Positions 34,545 to 43,204 of a DNA stretch of 64,000 nucleotides are shown here, piece by piece. A program made the position numbers and the translations under genes. Numbering within the stretch: position 1 is the stretch's first letter; each line of letters begins with the position of its first letter. Below the pieces are notes generated by a model that searched no databases, was not told where the DNA came from, and was given only the letters and a program-made list of their open reading frames with translations. The DNA is from JBFMFR01 sp040752025 (GTDB lineage: Bacteria > Chloroflexota > Anaerolineae > Anaerolineales > UBA4823): positions 186,001-250,000 of the forward strand of contig JBFMFR010000003.1 of assembly GCA_040752025.1 (NCBI GenBank), in the 5' to 3' direction.

Positions 34545-35129
34545 ATGCAAACACGCATCTTTCACGGGAAGCTCTCCCCCGCTGATTTTGCCAGGGCTTT
34601 GATCGCCGAGTTCGACCGCGGTGAACTGCGCGCCCAGGGTCTGGGCGACGAAGATGAACTCATGGTTCAGATTGTCACGCGCGACTACCCTCGCTCGGGA
34701 GGCCCAACCGCTCTGACCATCTCCCTGCGCGCCGTTGAAGATGGCGTCGCCGTTCAGATCGGCAAACAGAACTGGGTTGGCGTGGCTGCCAGCCTGGGAC
34801 AAACTGCCTTGAGGGCCTGGCGCAACCCCTTCAGCCTGATCGATCGCCTGGACGACCTGGCCCAGGATATCAACAACTTGCAGCTCTCCGAGCGCGTCTG
34901 GGATGTCATCGAAAGCACCGCCACGACCCTGGGGGCGTCTTTCGAGCTCTCCGAACGCCTGCGCCGCCTGGTTTGCGAATACTGCCATGCCGCCAATCCG
35001 GTTGGCGAGGCCACCTGCCTGGCCTGCGGCGCGCCGCTGGGCAAGGTGCAGCCGCGCACCTGCCCAAACTGCGGCTTCGTGGTCCGGCAGCTCGAAGCGG
35101 TTTGCCCGAATTGCAAGCACGCTCTCTAA
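34545..35129 (+). CDS. Protein with C-terminal double zinc ribbon
   Basis: 194 residues. The first 140 residues form an unrecognised alpha/beta domain (LSPADFARALIAEFDRGE, MVQIVTRDYPRSGGPTALTI). The C-terminus has two Cys4 knuckles: CEYCHAANPVGEATCLACG and CPNCGFVVRQLEAVCPNC, a zinc-ribbon pair. Ribosome-binding site ACGGAGGCCGTC. No signal peptide. The 3' end overlaps the converging HEAT-like gene by four bases. Function unknown. Confidence 0.75.
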   Translation: MQTRIFHGKLSPADFARALIAEFDRGELRAQGLGDEDELMVQIVTRDYPRSGGPTALTISLRAVEDGVAVQIGKQNWVGVAASLGQTALRAWRNPFSLIDRLDDLAQDINNLQLSERVWDVIESTATTLGASFELSERLRRLVCEYCHAANPVGEATCLACGAPLGKVQPRTCPNCGFVVRQLEAVCPNCKHAL

Positions 35130-35785
35130 GGAGCGCGCAGGGTCAGCAACGCTTCCCGCACCACGGGCAATAAGTTCAACTCGTCGTCAACGTCTATTTC
35201 CAGCAGCGCCAGGTTTTGTTGCGGTGGCAGGCGCGATTCCAGGCGGGTCTGGACGCGCTCCAGGGATTGGACCGCATCCATATACCCGATTTTGCCCGCC
35301 ATGCGCGCCGCCTGCGTACGGATTCCCACAGGCATCTGCCGGTCGGCCAGGATGGCGGCCAACTGGCTACCCGCATACGAGCAGGTTTTTAATAAAAGAA
35401 CAACTGGCGACTCCAGGTCTGCATCATAGGTAACCAGTTGCAGCAACGCGTAAATCTGCCGCGTACGCATCTGTCCCAGGTGGGCAGCCAGGTTCTGGCG
35501 CGCCGGGCTCTCGCTTGGTCCAGCTTCCAGGATGCCCGCCAACGCCTGCACTACCCGCCGCCGTAGGTCCAGGTCCGGTTCAACCAGGCGCGTGTACAAC
35601 AGGTACGCCACCAGCGGTGAAACTGGCGCGACTTGCAACGCCAGTAATTGTTCCATGCCCTGGCGCCGCTGCTGCAGGTCGGAAGAAATCAGGGCTTCCG
35701 CCGCTTTCCAGGCTGCCGCCATGCCGGCGTCATCCAGGCGTTCTACATCCAAAGGCTCGAGCTGAACGAGCGGATCCAAATTCAT
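35126..35785 (-). CDS. HEAT-like helical repeat protein
   Basis: 219 residues from ATG 35785, four bases after the transketolase stop; longer readings into transketolase are not credible. The protein is almost all helical with pairs reminiscent of HEAT repeats (VAYLLYTRLVEPDLDLRRRV, LLLKTCSYAGSQLAAILADR, AARMAGKIGYMDAVQSLERV). No named family. Coupled to transketolase, but probably with an unrelated, scaffold-like role. Confidence 0.65.
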   Translation of the reverse strand: MNLDPLVQLEPLDVERLDDAGMAAAWKAAEALISSDLQQRRQGMEQLLALQVAPVSPLVAYLLYTRLVEPDLDLRRRVVQALAGILEAGPSESPARQNLAAHLGQMRTRQIYALLQLVTYDADLESPVVLLLKTCSYAGSQLAAILADRQMPVGIRTQAARMAGKIGYMDAVQSLERVQTRLESRLPPQQNLALLEIDVDDELNLLPVVREALLTLRAP

Positions 35786-35789
35786 GGCG

Positions 35790-37802
35790 CTACCATCCTG
35801 CCAGCAAGCGCCTGGCCTGGGCGACAACATGATCCACCGTAAAGCCGAATTTCTGCAGCAGTGTGCGATAGGGCGCGGATGCGCCGAAGCGGTCCTGCGC
35901 CAGGATTGCGCCGCCATCCCCCACCCAGCGCTCCCAACCCTGGGACACGCCCATCTCCACCGCCAGGCGCGCCCGCACCTGCGGCGGCAGCACCGCGGCG
36001 CGGTACTCGGCATCTTGCGCGGCGAACAACTCCCAGCTCGGGAACGAGACCAGGCGCACGTTCTCGCCCTCCATCGCCAGGCGCAAACCCGCCTCGACGA
36101 TCAGGCTGACTTCTGAACCACTTGCCATGAGGATCAACTCGGGCGAGCGATCTCCCAGGTCGGCCAGCACGTAGGCGCCGCGCTGCAGCTCGCTGGCCGG
36201 GGTATAGATCGTGCGGTCCAGGGTAGGCAGGTTTTGCCGGGTGAGAGCCAGCACCGTCGGCCCATCGCGCCGGGCGATGGCCACTTTCCAGGCTTCGGTG
36301 GTCTCATTGGCATCCCCTGGGCGGATCACTACCAGGTTAGGGATGGCGCGCAGCGCAGCCAGGTGCTCGACTGGCTGGTGAGTCGGCCCGTCTTCGCCCA
36401 CGCCAATGCTGTCGTGTGTAAAAACCCAGATGCTATGGTAGCCCGACAGGGCCGCCAGGCGGATTGCCGGACGGTTATAGTCGGCGAATACCATAAAGGT
36501 GCCACCGTAGGGGATCACGCCGCCGTGTACTGCCATGCCGTTCAAGGCGGCACCCATGGCGTGCTCGCGCACCCCGAAATGGAAGTTGCGCTCCTGGTAA
36601 GCGCCTGGCTCGAAAGCCGCCTCGCCATTGATCCAGGTCTTGTTAGAAGGCGCCAGGTCGGCAGAGCCGCCAATCAATTCAGGCAGGCGCCCAGCCAGCA
36701 CATTCAGTACCTTGCCCGAGGCGTTGCGCGTCGCCACGCCTTTGGCATCCACCGGGGAAATAGGCAGATCTTCGTCCCAGCCTTGCGGCAACCGGCCTGC
36801 CAGGCGACGCTCCAACTCAGCCGCCAGCTCGGGATGGGCCTGGCGATAGGTCTGCAAGCGCGCCTGCCATTCAGCTTCCCAACCAGCGCCGCGCTCCACA
36901 GCCTGGCGGAAGAAGGCCAGGACATCCTCAGGCACCAGAAAGCGCGGCGTCAGCGGCCAACCGAGATTGCGCTTGGCGCCATCCAATTCTTCATCGCCGG
37001 GTGGCTCACCGTGTGCTTTTTCGGTATCCTGGCGCGTGGGCAGCCCGTAGCCGATGTGCGTGCGCACCGCGATCAACGAGGGCCGCGGGTCTTCCCTGGC
37101 GCGCTGGATAGCAGCGTCGATGGCTTCCACATCGTTGCCGTCCGCCACGCTCTGCACGTGCCAGTTGTAAGCCGCAAAGCGCGCCAGGCGGTCTTCGGTG
37201 AAGGCCAGGTTGGTGCTGCCTTCGATCGAGATATGGTTATCGTCATACAAATAAACCAGCCGCCCCAGCTTGAGATGCCCGGCCAGAGAGGCCGCTTCAG
37301 ACGAAACCCCTTCCATCAAATCACCGTCTGTGACGATGGCATAGATGTAATGGTTGAAGATAGTGTGCCCGGGGCGGTTGAAACACGCCGCCAGGTGCTC
37401 GGCTGCAATCGCCATGCCCACGCCGTTGGCAAAACCCTGCCCCAGCGGCCCGGTGGTCACTTCTACACCAGGCGTCAGGCCATACTCCGGATGACCGGGT
37501 GTGAGACTGTTCCACTGTCGAAACTGCTGCAGTTCTTCCAGGCTCAAGTCGAAACCTGTCAGATACAGCAGGCTGTACAGCAGCATGGAGCCATGTCCCC
37601 CGGAAAGGATAAACCGGTCGCGGCCCGCCCATGCCGGGTTGCGCGGGTTGAAGCGCAGGTGGCGCGTCCACAAAGCGAAAGCCATCGCCGCCGCCCCCAT
37701 GGGCAGGCCGGGATGGCCCGAATTGGCTTTCTGGACTGCGTCCGCAGATAGAAATCGGATCGTGTTAATCGCACGTTCCTGAAGCGTTTTCGAGTTCGTC
37801 AT
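35790..37802 (-). CDS. tkt: Transketolase
   Basis: 670 residues, full length. N-terminal ThDP domain: NSGHPGLPMGAAAMAFALWT, GPLGQGFANGVGMAIA, and VTDGDLMEGVSSE...DDNHISIEG (the GDG-N thiamine motif). The Pyr domain has NFHFGVREHAMGAALNGMAV, with the catalytic Glu in REHAM, then FTHDSIGVGEDGPTHQPVEH. It transfers two-carbon units between sugar phosphates in the pentose phosphate pathway. The start sits at the edge of a 283-base intergenic region shared with the hdr operon. Confidence 0.95.
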   Translation of the reverse strand: MTNSKTLQERAINTIRFLSADAVQKANSGHPGLPMGAAAMAFALWTRHLRFNPRNPAWAGRDRFILSGGHGSMLLYSLLYLTGFDLSLEELQQFRQWNSLTPGHPEYGLTPGVEVTTGPLGQGFANGVGMAIAAEHLAACFNRPGHTIFNHYIYAIVTDGDLMEGVSSEAASLAGHLKLGRLVYLYDDNHISIEGSTNLAFTEDRLARFAAYNWHVQSVADGNDVEAIDAAIQRAREDPRPSLIAVRTHIGYGLPTRQDTEKAHGEPPGDEELDGAKRNLGWPLTPRFLVPEDVLAFFRQAVERGAGWEAEWQARLQTYRQAHPELAAELERRLAGRLPQGWDEDLPISPVDAKGVATRNASGKVLNVLAGRLPELIGGSADLAPSNKTWINGEAAFEPGAYQERNFHFGVREHAMGAALNGMAVHGGVIPYGGTFMVFADYNRPAIRLAALSGYHSIWVFTHDSIGVGEDGPTHQPVEHLAALRAIPNLVVIRPGDANETTEAWKVAIARRDGPTVLALTRQNLPTLDRTIYTPASELQRGAYVLADLGDRSPELILMASGSEVSLIVEAGLRLAMEGENVRLVSFPSWELFAAQDAEYRAAVLPPQVRARLAVEMGVSQGWERWVGDGGAILAQDRFGASAPYRTLLQKFGFTVDHVVAQARRLLAGW

Positions 37803-37879
37803 GTTTACTCCTGGTGAGTGTAGGCATCCAACACCACTATTGTACTACAGCATCCGAGATGCTTATAACGTTTGTCACC

Positions 37880-37920
37880 GCACAGTTGTGCTTTTTGTTA
37901 CTATCACATTACTTCGTAAT
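37880..37920. promoter_or_regulatory. Inverted repeats in the tkt-hdr intergenic region
   Basis: The 283-base gap between transketolase and hdrC holds two short palindromes: GCACA-GT-TGTGC (37880-37891) and ATTAC-TTC-GTAAT (37908-37920). Both sit in an AT-rich part about 170-200 bases upstream of hdrC and may be binding sites for a regulator of the hdr/mvh operon or of tkt. No convincing -35/-10 pair could be chosen. Confidence 0.3.
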
Positions 37921-38085
37921 TTCAGAAAATAGTAAGGTAGCATTTTCTACCCATTCCTATTTGGATTCCGGAGGAGGTCCGCGCTATCGAAAACTTCAAC
38001 CCCCCGTTCCCTGCTTTATTGAATAAACGCACGTTGTTTTATCCGTTCCCTCCAACACCCGTTCGCACTCACAAGGAGGTGGCTC

Positions 38086-38670
38086 TTGACATCACAACCT
38101 GCATCCCCTGAAGATTCCAATCCCAATCTCCGCTTCCTGGAAGAGGTTAGCGCGAAAACAGCAGGTGTGTCGCGCCTGGAAATGTGCATCCAGTGCGGCA
38201 CCTGCGGCGGTTCGTGTCCCTCCTCTATGGATATGGATCACACGCCACGCATGCTCTTCGCTATGATCCGCGCCGGCATGCGCGACGAAGCTTTGCGCAG
38301 CAACACACCCTGGATGTGCGTATCCTGCTATCACTGCGTAGTACGCTGCCCGCAAGACGTGCACATCGCTGACGTGATGTACACACTCAAGGGCATGGCC
38401 ATCCAGGCCAAGCTCTTCAAAGATTCGACTGCTCCCGATTTCTCCCAGACCTTCGTCGATATGGTCGAAAACTACGGGCGCAGCTTCGAATTTGGACTGG
38501 CCACGCGGCACTATCTCAAGCACTTCCCGCTGCGCTTGCCCTCCATGGCCCCGATGGGCCTGGGCATGCTCAGCAAACGCCGCATGGACGTTACCCCCAA
38601 CCGCATCGATGGCATCGATCAGCTCAAGAAAATCTTGGAGCGCGCCAAAGAATTGGAGTTAGTAGCATGA
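38086..38670 (+). CDS. hdrC: Heterodisulfide reductase subunit C-like protein
   Basis: 194 residues from a TTG start, fixed by AAGGAGGTGGCTC immediately upstream. Two [4Fe-4S] motifs, CIQCGTCGGSCP (about 34-45) and CVSCYHCVVRCP (about 78-89), are separated as in HdrC. The subunit conducts electrons from HdrA to HdrB. The C-terminal helical part (LKHFPLRLPSMAPMGLGML) resembles the usual HdrC tail. Its stop overlaps hdrB by four bases. First gene of a seven-gene redox operon. Confidence 0.9.
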   Translation: MTSQPASPEDSNPNLRFLEEVSAKTAGVSRLEMCIQCGTCGGSCPSSMDMDHTPRMLFAMIRAGMRDEALRSNTPWMCVSCYHCVVRCPQDVHIADVMYTLKGMAIQAKLFKDSTAPDFSQTFVDMVENYGRSFEFGLATRHYLKHFPLRLPSMAPMGLGMLSKRRMDVTPNRIDGIDQLKKILERAKELELVA

Positions 38671-39662
38671 ACTCTAAATATCTACTCTACCCTGGCTGTT
38701 CAATGGAGTCCAGCGCCCACGCCTACTACGAATCGTTGATGGCGATCAAGGGCCCGATGGGACTCAACCTGGAAGAGATCCAGGATTGGAACTGCTGCGG
38801 CGCGACCGAGTACCTGGGCATCAACCTGATCCCAGCCTATGCCCTGATCAGCCGCAACCTGGCCCTGGCTTCCAAACAGGCCAACAGCTCTCGCAGCGTG
38901 GTTGCGCCTTGCAGCGCGTGCTACCTGAATCTGGCCAAGGCCGACCACTACATGAGCGAGCGTCCGATCCTGGGTAAAAAAGTCAACGAGGCGCTGGCAG
39001 CCGGTAATTTACACTATGACCCCGGTTCGCTGGAGATCCGCCACCTTTTGGATGTGATCATCAACGATATCGGCCTGGATGTAGTTGCCAGCAAAGTCGT
39101 CAAACCGCTCAAGGGACTGCGCGTGGCCCCCTACCTGGGCTGCATGGTGCCCCGGCCAGATTACAATCATCACTGGTCCGATTACGAGCACCCAGACGAA
39201 CTGGATCGTTTGCTCAAGGCGCTGGGAGCCGAGGTGATCGATTTCCCACTGAAAACCCACTGCTGCGGCGGTCACATGACCCAAATCGGGCCGAGCACTG
39301 CCTTCGAACTGATCCGCCGCCTGCTGCATGCCGCCGACCAGTACAAGGCTGACCTGATGGTCACCGTATGTCCGATGTGCCAGATGAACCTGGACGCCTA
39401 TCAGGGCGAAACAAATCGACATTTCCATACGAATTATAAAATGCCAATCCTTTTCTTCACCCAGTTAATGGGCATAGCCTTTGGCATCGAACCCAAGTTG
39501 CTCGGCTTCGGCTCTGAACTGGTGGATGCCAGCCAGGCTATGGGCCGCATTGGCATCGAAGTACCTGCTCCGGAAGCAGCCAAGCAGCCCAAGCGCAAAA
39601 AACAAACTGGGCTGCCCATGCCCGTCATGCCAGGACGCGAGGAAGAGGAGGTGAATCAATGA
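38667..39662 (+). CDS. hdrB: Heterodisulfide reductase subunit B-like protein
   Basis: 331 residues. Two CCG domains bind the noncubane [4Fe-4S] clusters of the disulfide-reducing site: LLYPGCSMESSAHAY, WNCCGATEYLG and APCSACYLNLAKAD for the first; PYLGCMVPRP, THCCGGHMTQIG and VCPMCQMNLDAYQ for the second. In methanogens it reduces CoM-S-S-CoB; bacteria lack these thiols, so the natural disulfide (or other acceptor) is unknown. A C-terminal Lys-rich extension (KQPKRKKQTG) is added. Overlaps hdrA by four bases. Confidence 0.9.
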   Translation: MNSKYLLYPGCSMESSAHAYYESLMAIKGPMGLNLEEIQDWNCCGATEYLGINLIPAYALISRNLALASKQANSSRSVVAPCSACYLNLAKADHYMSERPILGKKVNEALAAGNLHYDPGSLEIRHLLDVIINDIGLDVVASKVVKPLKGLRVAPYLGCMVPRPDYNHHWSDYEHPDELDRLLKALGAEVIDFPLKTHCCGGHMTQIGPSTAFELIRRLLHAADQYKADLMVTVCPMCQMNLDAYQGETNRHFHTNYKMPILFFTQLMGIAFGIEPKLLGFGSELVDASQAMGRIGIEVPAPEAAKQPKRKKQTGLPMPVMPGREEEEVNQ

Positions 39663-41701
39663 CCGCCAACACCCCTGAAAACAAGGAACGCATTGGCGTG
39701 TACGTATGCCACTGCGGCAGCAACATCGCCGGCATCGTCGATGTAGAGAACGTCGCCCAGTGGGCCGGCAAAGAACTCGAAGAGCGCGGCGTGGTCATCG
39801 CCCGGGACTACAAATTCATGTGTTCCAGCCTGGGCCAGGAACTGGTCGAAAAAGACATCCAGGAACTGGGCCTGACGCGCGTTGTGGTGGCGGCCTGCTC
39901 GCCGCACCTGCACGAGCAGACCTTCCGCAACGCCTGCAAAAACGCCGACCTGAATCCCTACCTGTGCGAGTTGGTCTCCATCCGCGAGCAGGTTTCGTGG
40001 GTGCACACCGACAAAGTCGCTGCCACGGAAAAAGCCAAGGCGGTTATCTCCGGCGGCGTCGAGCGCGTCATCCACCACGAGCCCCTGGAGCCGCTGCACG
40101 TGCCCATCCACCCGGCAACCCTGGTGGTCGGCGGCGGCATCGCCGGCATCCAATCCGCTTTGGAGATCGCCGACGCGGGCTATCCGGTCTACCTGGTCGA
40201 GCGCGAACCATCCATCGGTGGGCACATGTCCCAGTTCGACAAGACCTTCCCCACCCTGGACTGCTCCGCCTGCATCCTGACCCCGCGCATGGTACAGGCC
40301 GGCTCGCACAAGAACATCACCCTGCTCACCTGGAGCCAGGTGGAGCGCGTGGATGGCTACGTGGGCAACTTCACCGTCACCATCCGCAAGAAGGCTCGCT
40401 ACGTGAACACCGAGTTGTGCACGGGCTGCGGCATCTGCCAGGAAAAATGCCCGAAGAAAGTCATCGATGATATCTACGAAGCCGGGCTGGGCTACCGCAA
40501 AGCGGTTTACACCCCCTTCCCACAGGCCGTGCCAAAGTACCCCGTGATCGACAAGCCCAACTGCACCTTCTTCCAGAAGGGCACCTGCAAGGCTTGCGAG
40601 AAGTTCTGCCCCACCAACGCCATCGATTTCGACCAGGAAGACGAGTTGATTACCGTGGAAGTTGGCAACATCATCCTGGCCACCGGCTACGATCTGTTCG
40701 ATCCACGCCAGGTTTCCCAGTATGGTTACGGGCGGCTGGCAAACGTCTTCACCAGCCTGGAGTTCGAGCGCCTGACCAACGCCGCTGGCCCGACCAACGG
40801 CAACATCGTCCTGCGCGATGGCGTCACCACACCCAAGGCGGTCGGCATCGTCCACTGCGTCGGCAGCCGTGACCGCAACTACAACAACTACTGCTCGGTG
40901 ATCTGCTGCATGCAGAGCCTCAAGTTCGCCCACCTGGTGCACGAACGCACCGGGGCCGTGGTGTATAACTTCTACATCGACATGCGCACTGCCTACAAGG
41001 AGTACGACGAGTTCTACCAGCGCGTGCTGGAAGAAGGCACGCTCTTTGTGCGCGGCAAAGTCGCCGAAGTCACCGACGCCGCTCGCCTGCCTGGCGAGGA
41101 AGGCAAGCTGATCGTCCAGGTCGAAGACACCCTGGCCGGCAAACAGCGCCGCATCCCGGTCGACATGGTGATCCTGTCCGCGGCCATGATCCCAAGGTAC
41201 GACGCCAAAGAGACCGCCAAGCTCTTCGGCATCTCGTGCAGCGCCAACGGCTGGTTCATCGAAAAACACCCCAAGCTCGACCCCGTGGCGACCATGACCG
41301 AAGGCGTGTTCATCGCCGGCTGCGTCCAGGGCCCCAAGGATATCCCCACCAGCGTGGCGCAAGGCGCGGCTGCCTCAGCCCGTGTGTTGGGGCGCATCCA
41401 GCAAGGCGAGATCGCCCTGGAGCCGGTACGCGCCACCGTAGACCCTGATAAGTGCTCCGGCTGCCGCATCTGTAACAACCTGTGTCCGTTCAACGCCATC
41501 CTCTTCCACGAAGATCTTATGGTCACCGAAATCAACCCGGCCCTGTGCCAGGGTTGCGGTACCTGCGTGGCTGCCTGCCCGGCTGGAGCCATCTCCGGCA
41601 CAGGCTTCAGCAACGAGCAAATCTTCGCCCAGATCGAGGGCTTGATGATGGTCAACTTCGAGCACGGACGTGTGGCCGAGCTGGCCGCCGAGCCGGCCTG
41701 A
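39659..41701 (+). CDS. hdrA: Heterodisulfide reductase subunit A, flavin electron-bifurcating
   Basis: 680 residues. An N-terminal Fe-S insertion (GVYVCHCGSNIAGIVD), then the FAD domain (TLVVGGGIAGIQSALEIADA, VEREPSIGGHMSQFDKTFPT) with embedded clusters: CTGCGICQEKCPKK at about 257-270 and CKACEKFCPT further on. After the second part of the flavin domain (VFIAGCVQGPKDIPTSVAQG) come two C-terminal ferredoxin motifs, CSGCRICNNLCPFNAI and CQGCGTCVAACPAGAI. HdrA bifurcates electrons from H2 (through MvhAGD) between ferredoxin and the HdrB acceptor. All motifs are complete. Followed by mvhD after 15 bases. Confidence 0.93.
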   Translation: MTANTPENKERIGVYVCHCGSNIAGIVDVENVAQWAGKELEERGVVIARDYKFMCSSLGQELVEKDIQELGLTRVVVAACSPHLHEQTFRNACKNADLNPYLCELVSIREQVSWVHTDKVAATEKAKAVISGGVERVIHHEPLEPLHVPIHPATLVVGGGIAGIQSALEIADAGYPVYLVEREPSIGGHMSQFDKTFPTLDCSACILTPRMVQAGSHKNITLLTWSQVERVDGYVGNFTVTIRKKARYVNTELCTGCGICQEKCPKKVIDDIYEAGLGYRKAVYTPFPQAVPKYPVIDKPNCTFFQKGTCKACEKFCPTNAIDFDQEDELITVEVGNIILATGYDLFDPRQVSQYGYGRLANVFTSLEFERLTNAAGPTNGNIVLRDGVTTPKAVGIVHCVGSRDRNYNNYCSVICCMQSLKFAHLVHERTGAVVYNFYIDMRTAYKEYDEFYQRVLEEGTLFVRGKVAEVTDAARLPGEEGKLIVQVEDTLAGKQRRIPVDMVILSAAMIPRYDAKETAKLFGISCSANGWFIEKHPKLDPVATMTEGVFIAGCVQGPKDIPTSVAQGAAASARVLGRIQQGEIALEPVRATVDPDKCSGCRICNNLCPFNAILFHEDLMVTEINPALCQGCGTCVAACPAGAISGTGFSNEQIFAQIEGLMMVNFEHGRVAELAAEPA

Positions 41702-41716
41702 GGATTGGAGGCAAAA

Positions 41717-42190
41717 ATGGCTGAAAATTTCGAACCTGTCATCATCGGCTTCACCTGCAACTGGTGCAGCTATCGCGCCGCTGACCTGGCTGGCACAGCT
41801 CGCGTCAAATATCCTCCCAACATCCGCCTGATCCGCATGATGTGTTCCGGGCGCCTGGACCCCAGCTTTGTTTTCAAGGCGCTGGCCAACGGAGCGGACG
41901 GTGTGCTGATCACCGGCTGCCACCCGGGAGAATGCCACTATCTCGAACAGAACTACAAGGCGCTGCGGCGCTTCCTGCTGATGCGGCGCACCCTGGCGCA
42001 GATGGGCGTTGAGCCGCAGCGCGTCAAGCTGGTATGGGCCAGCGCCGCCGAAGGCGTCAAACTGGCGCAGGAAATCACCAAGATGGTGGAAGAAGTCAGG
42101 GCTATCGGTCCCCTTAACTGGCCGCAATGGAAGGCTGGCAACGGGCACGTTACCGCACCCGAGATGGCCGCAGAGGAGGTGGCAGCATGA
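41717..42190 (+). CDS. mvhD: MvhD-like [2Fe-2S] electron-transfer subunit
   Basis: 157 residues from ATG 41717 (TTGGAGGCAAAA). Conserved cysteines lie in FTCNWCSYRAADLAG, IRMMCSGRLDPSFVF and ITGCHPGECHYLEQNYKA, as in methyl-viologen-reducing hydrogenase delta subunit, which links the hydrogenase to HdrA. Length is normal. Overlaps mvhG by four bases. Its presence argues that hydrogenase and Hdr form one complex here. Confidence 0.92.
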   Translation: MAENFEPVIIGFTCNWCSYRAADLAGTARVKYPPNIRLIRMMCSGRLDPSFVFKALANGADGVLITGCHPGECHYLEQNYKALRRFLLMRRTLAQMGVEPQRVKLVWASAAEGVKLAQEITKMVEEVRAIGPLNWPQWKAGNGHVTAPEMAAEEVAA

Positions 42191-43179
42191 GCGCCAATGG
42201 TAAACCCAAGTTCGCTATGTACTGGGCCGCTTCCTGCGGCGGCTGCGAAATCGCCGTGCTGAACATCCACGAGAAGATCCTGGACGTAGATGCCAATTTC
42301 GAAGTGGTCTTCTGGCCCGTGGCCATGGACGCCAAGTACAAAGACGTCGAGGCCATGCCCGACAAGTCCATCCTGCTCACCCTGTTTAATGGCGGCATCC
42401 GCAACTCAGAGAACGAAGAGATGGCGCACCTGCTGCGACGCAAATCGCAGATCCTGGTGGCCTTTGGCTCCTGCGCCTGCGAAGGCTGCATCCCCGGCCT
42501 GGCCAACCTGAGCAGCACCCAAGATATCTTCAAAGCCGCTTACCAGAGCGTATCCTCGGAGAACCCGGAGGATATTCGCCCGCATTATAGCTACTCCATG
42601 CCGGAGGGCGAGATCCACATCCCCGAATTCTACCCGGTATTGAAGACACTCGATCAGGTTGTGCCCGTTGACTACTACATGCCCGGCTGCCCACCCGAGT
42701 CGCACCAGATCGCCGCAGTGATCGAACTGGTGATCCAGGTGCTGCAAGGCAAGGCCAGCCTGCCGCCCGCCGGGGCGGTCATCGGCGCAGGCGGCTCCAC
42801 CGTGTGCGACGACTGCCCGCGCACCCGCAACGTCAAGATGGTCAAGAAGTTTGTGCGCATCCAGGACTTGGATCCCATCGATCCAGACTTGTGCCTGCTG
42901 GAACAGGGCGTGCCGTGCAATGGGCCCGCCACGCGCCAGGGCTGCGGGGCGCTCTGCCCGCAAGCTGGCGCCCAGTGCATCGGCTGCTACGGGCCGGCCG
43001 AAGGCGTGCAAGATTATGGCGCTCGCCTGATCGCCGCTTTCGCCTCGGTCATCGACAGCAACGATCCGGATGAAATCGAGCGCATCCTGGACGGCATTCC
43101 CGATCCTGCCGGCCAGTTTTATCGTTTCAACCTGGCCGGTTCCCTGCTGCGGGCTGCCAAACCCGCCTGGAAGAAGTAA
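42187..43179 (+). CDS. mvhG: NiFe hydrogenase small subunit, Mvh type
   Basis: 330 residues from ATG 42187 overlapping mvhD. Proximal-cluster cysteines are in AASCGGCEIAVL (about 14-25), FGSCACEGCIPG and YMPGCPPESHQIA; distal/medial clusters are in CDDCPRTRN, GVPCNGPATRQGCGALCPQ and CIGCYGPAEG. No Tat signal, hence a cytoplasmic enzyme, as expected for group 3c hydrogenases that feed HdrA. It passes electrons from the NiFe site to MvhD. Confidence 0.93.
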   Translation: MSANGKPKFAMYWAASCGGCEIAVLNIHEKILDVDANFEVVFWPVAMDAKYKDVEAMPDKSILLTLFNGGIRNSENEEMAHLLRRKSQILVAFGSCACEGCIPGLANLSSTQDIFKAAYQSVSSENPEDIRPHYSYSMPEGEIHIPEFYPVLKTLDQVVPVDYYMPGCPPESHQIAAVIELVIQVLQGKASLPPAGAVIGAGGSTVCDDCPRTRNVKMVKKFVRIQDLDPIDPDLCLLEQGVPCNGPATRQGCGALCPQAGAQCIGCYGPAEGVQDYGARLIAAFASVIDSNDPDEIERILDGIPDPAGQFYRFNLAGSLLRAAKPAWKK

Positions 43180-43204
43180 CGGGGCCGTAAGGAGAATATA
43201 AAAC

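Noticed and set aside
39656..41362. 568-codon open frame on the minus strand opposite hdrA
   Set aside because: Shadow frame; His/Asp/Val-rich translation without domains, opposite a gene with all expected motifs.
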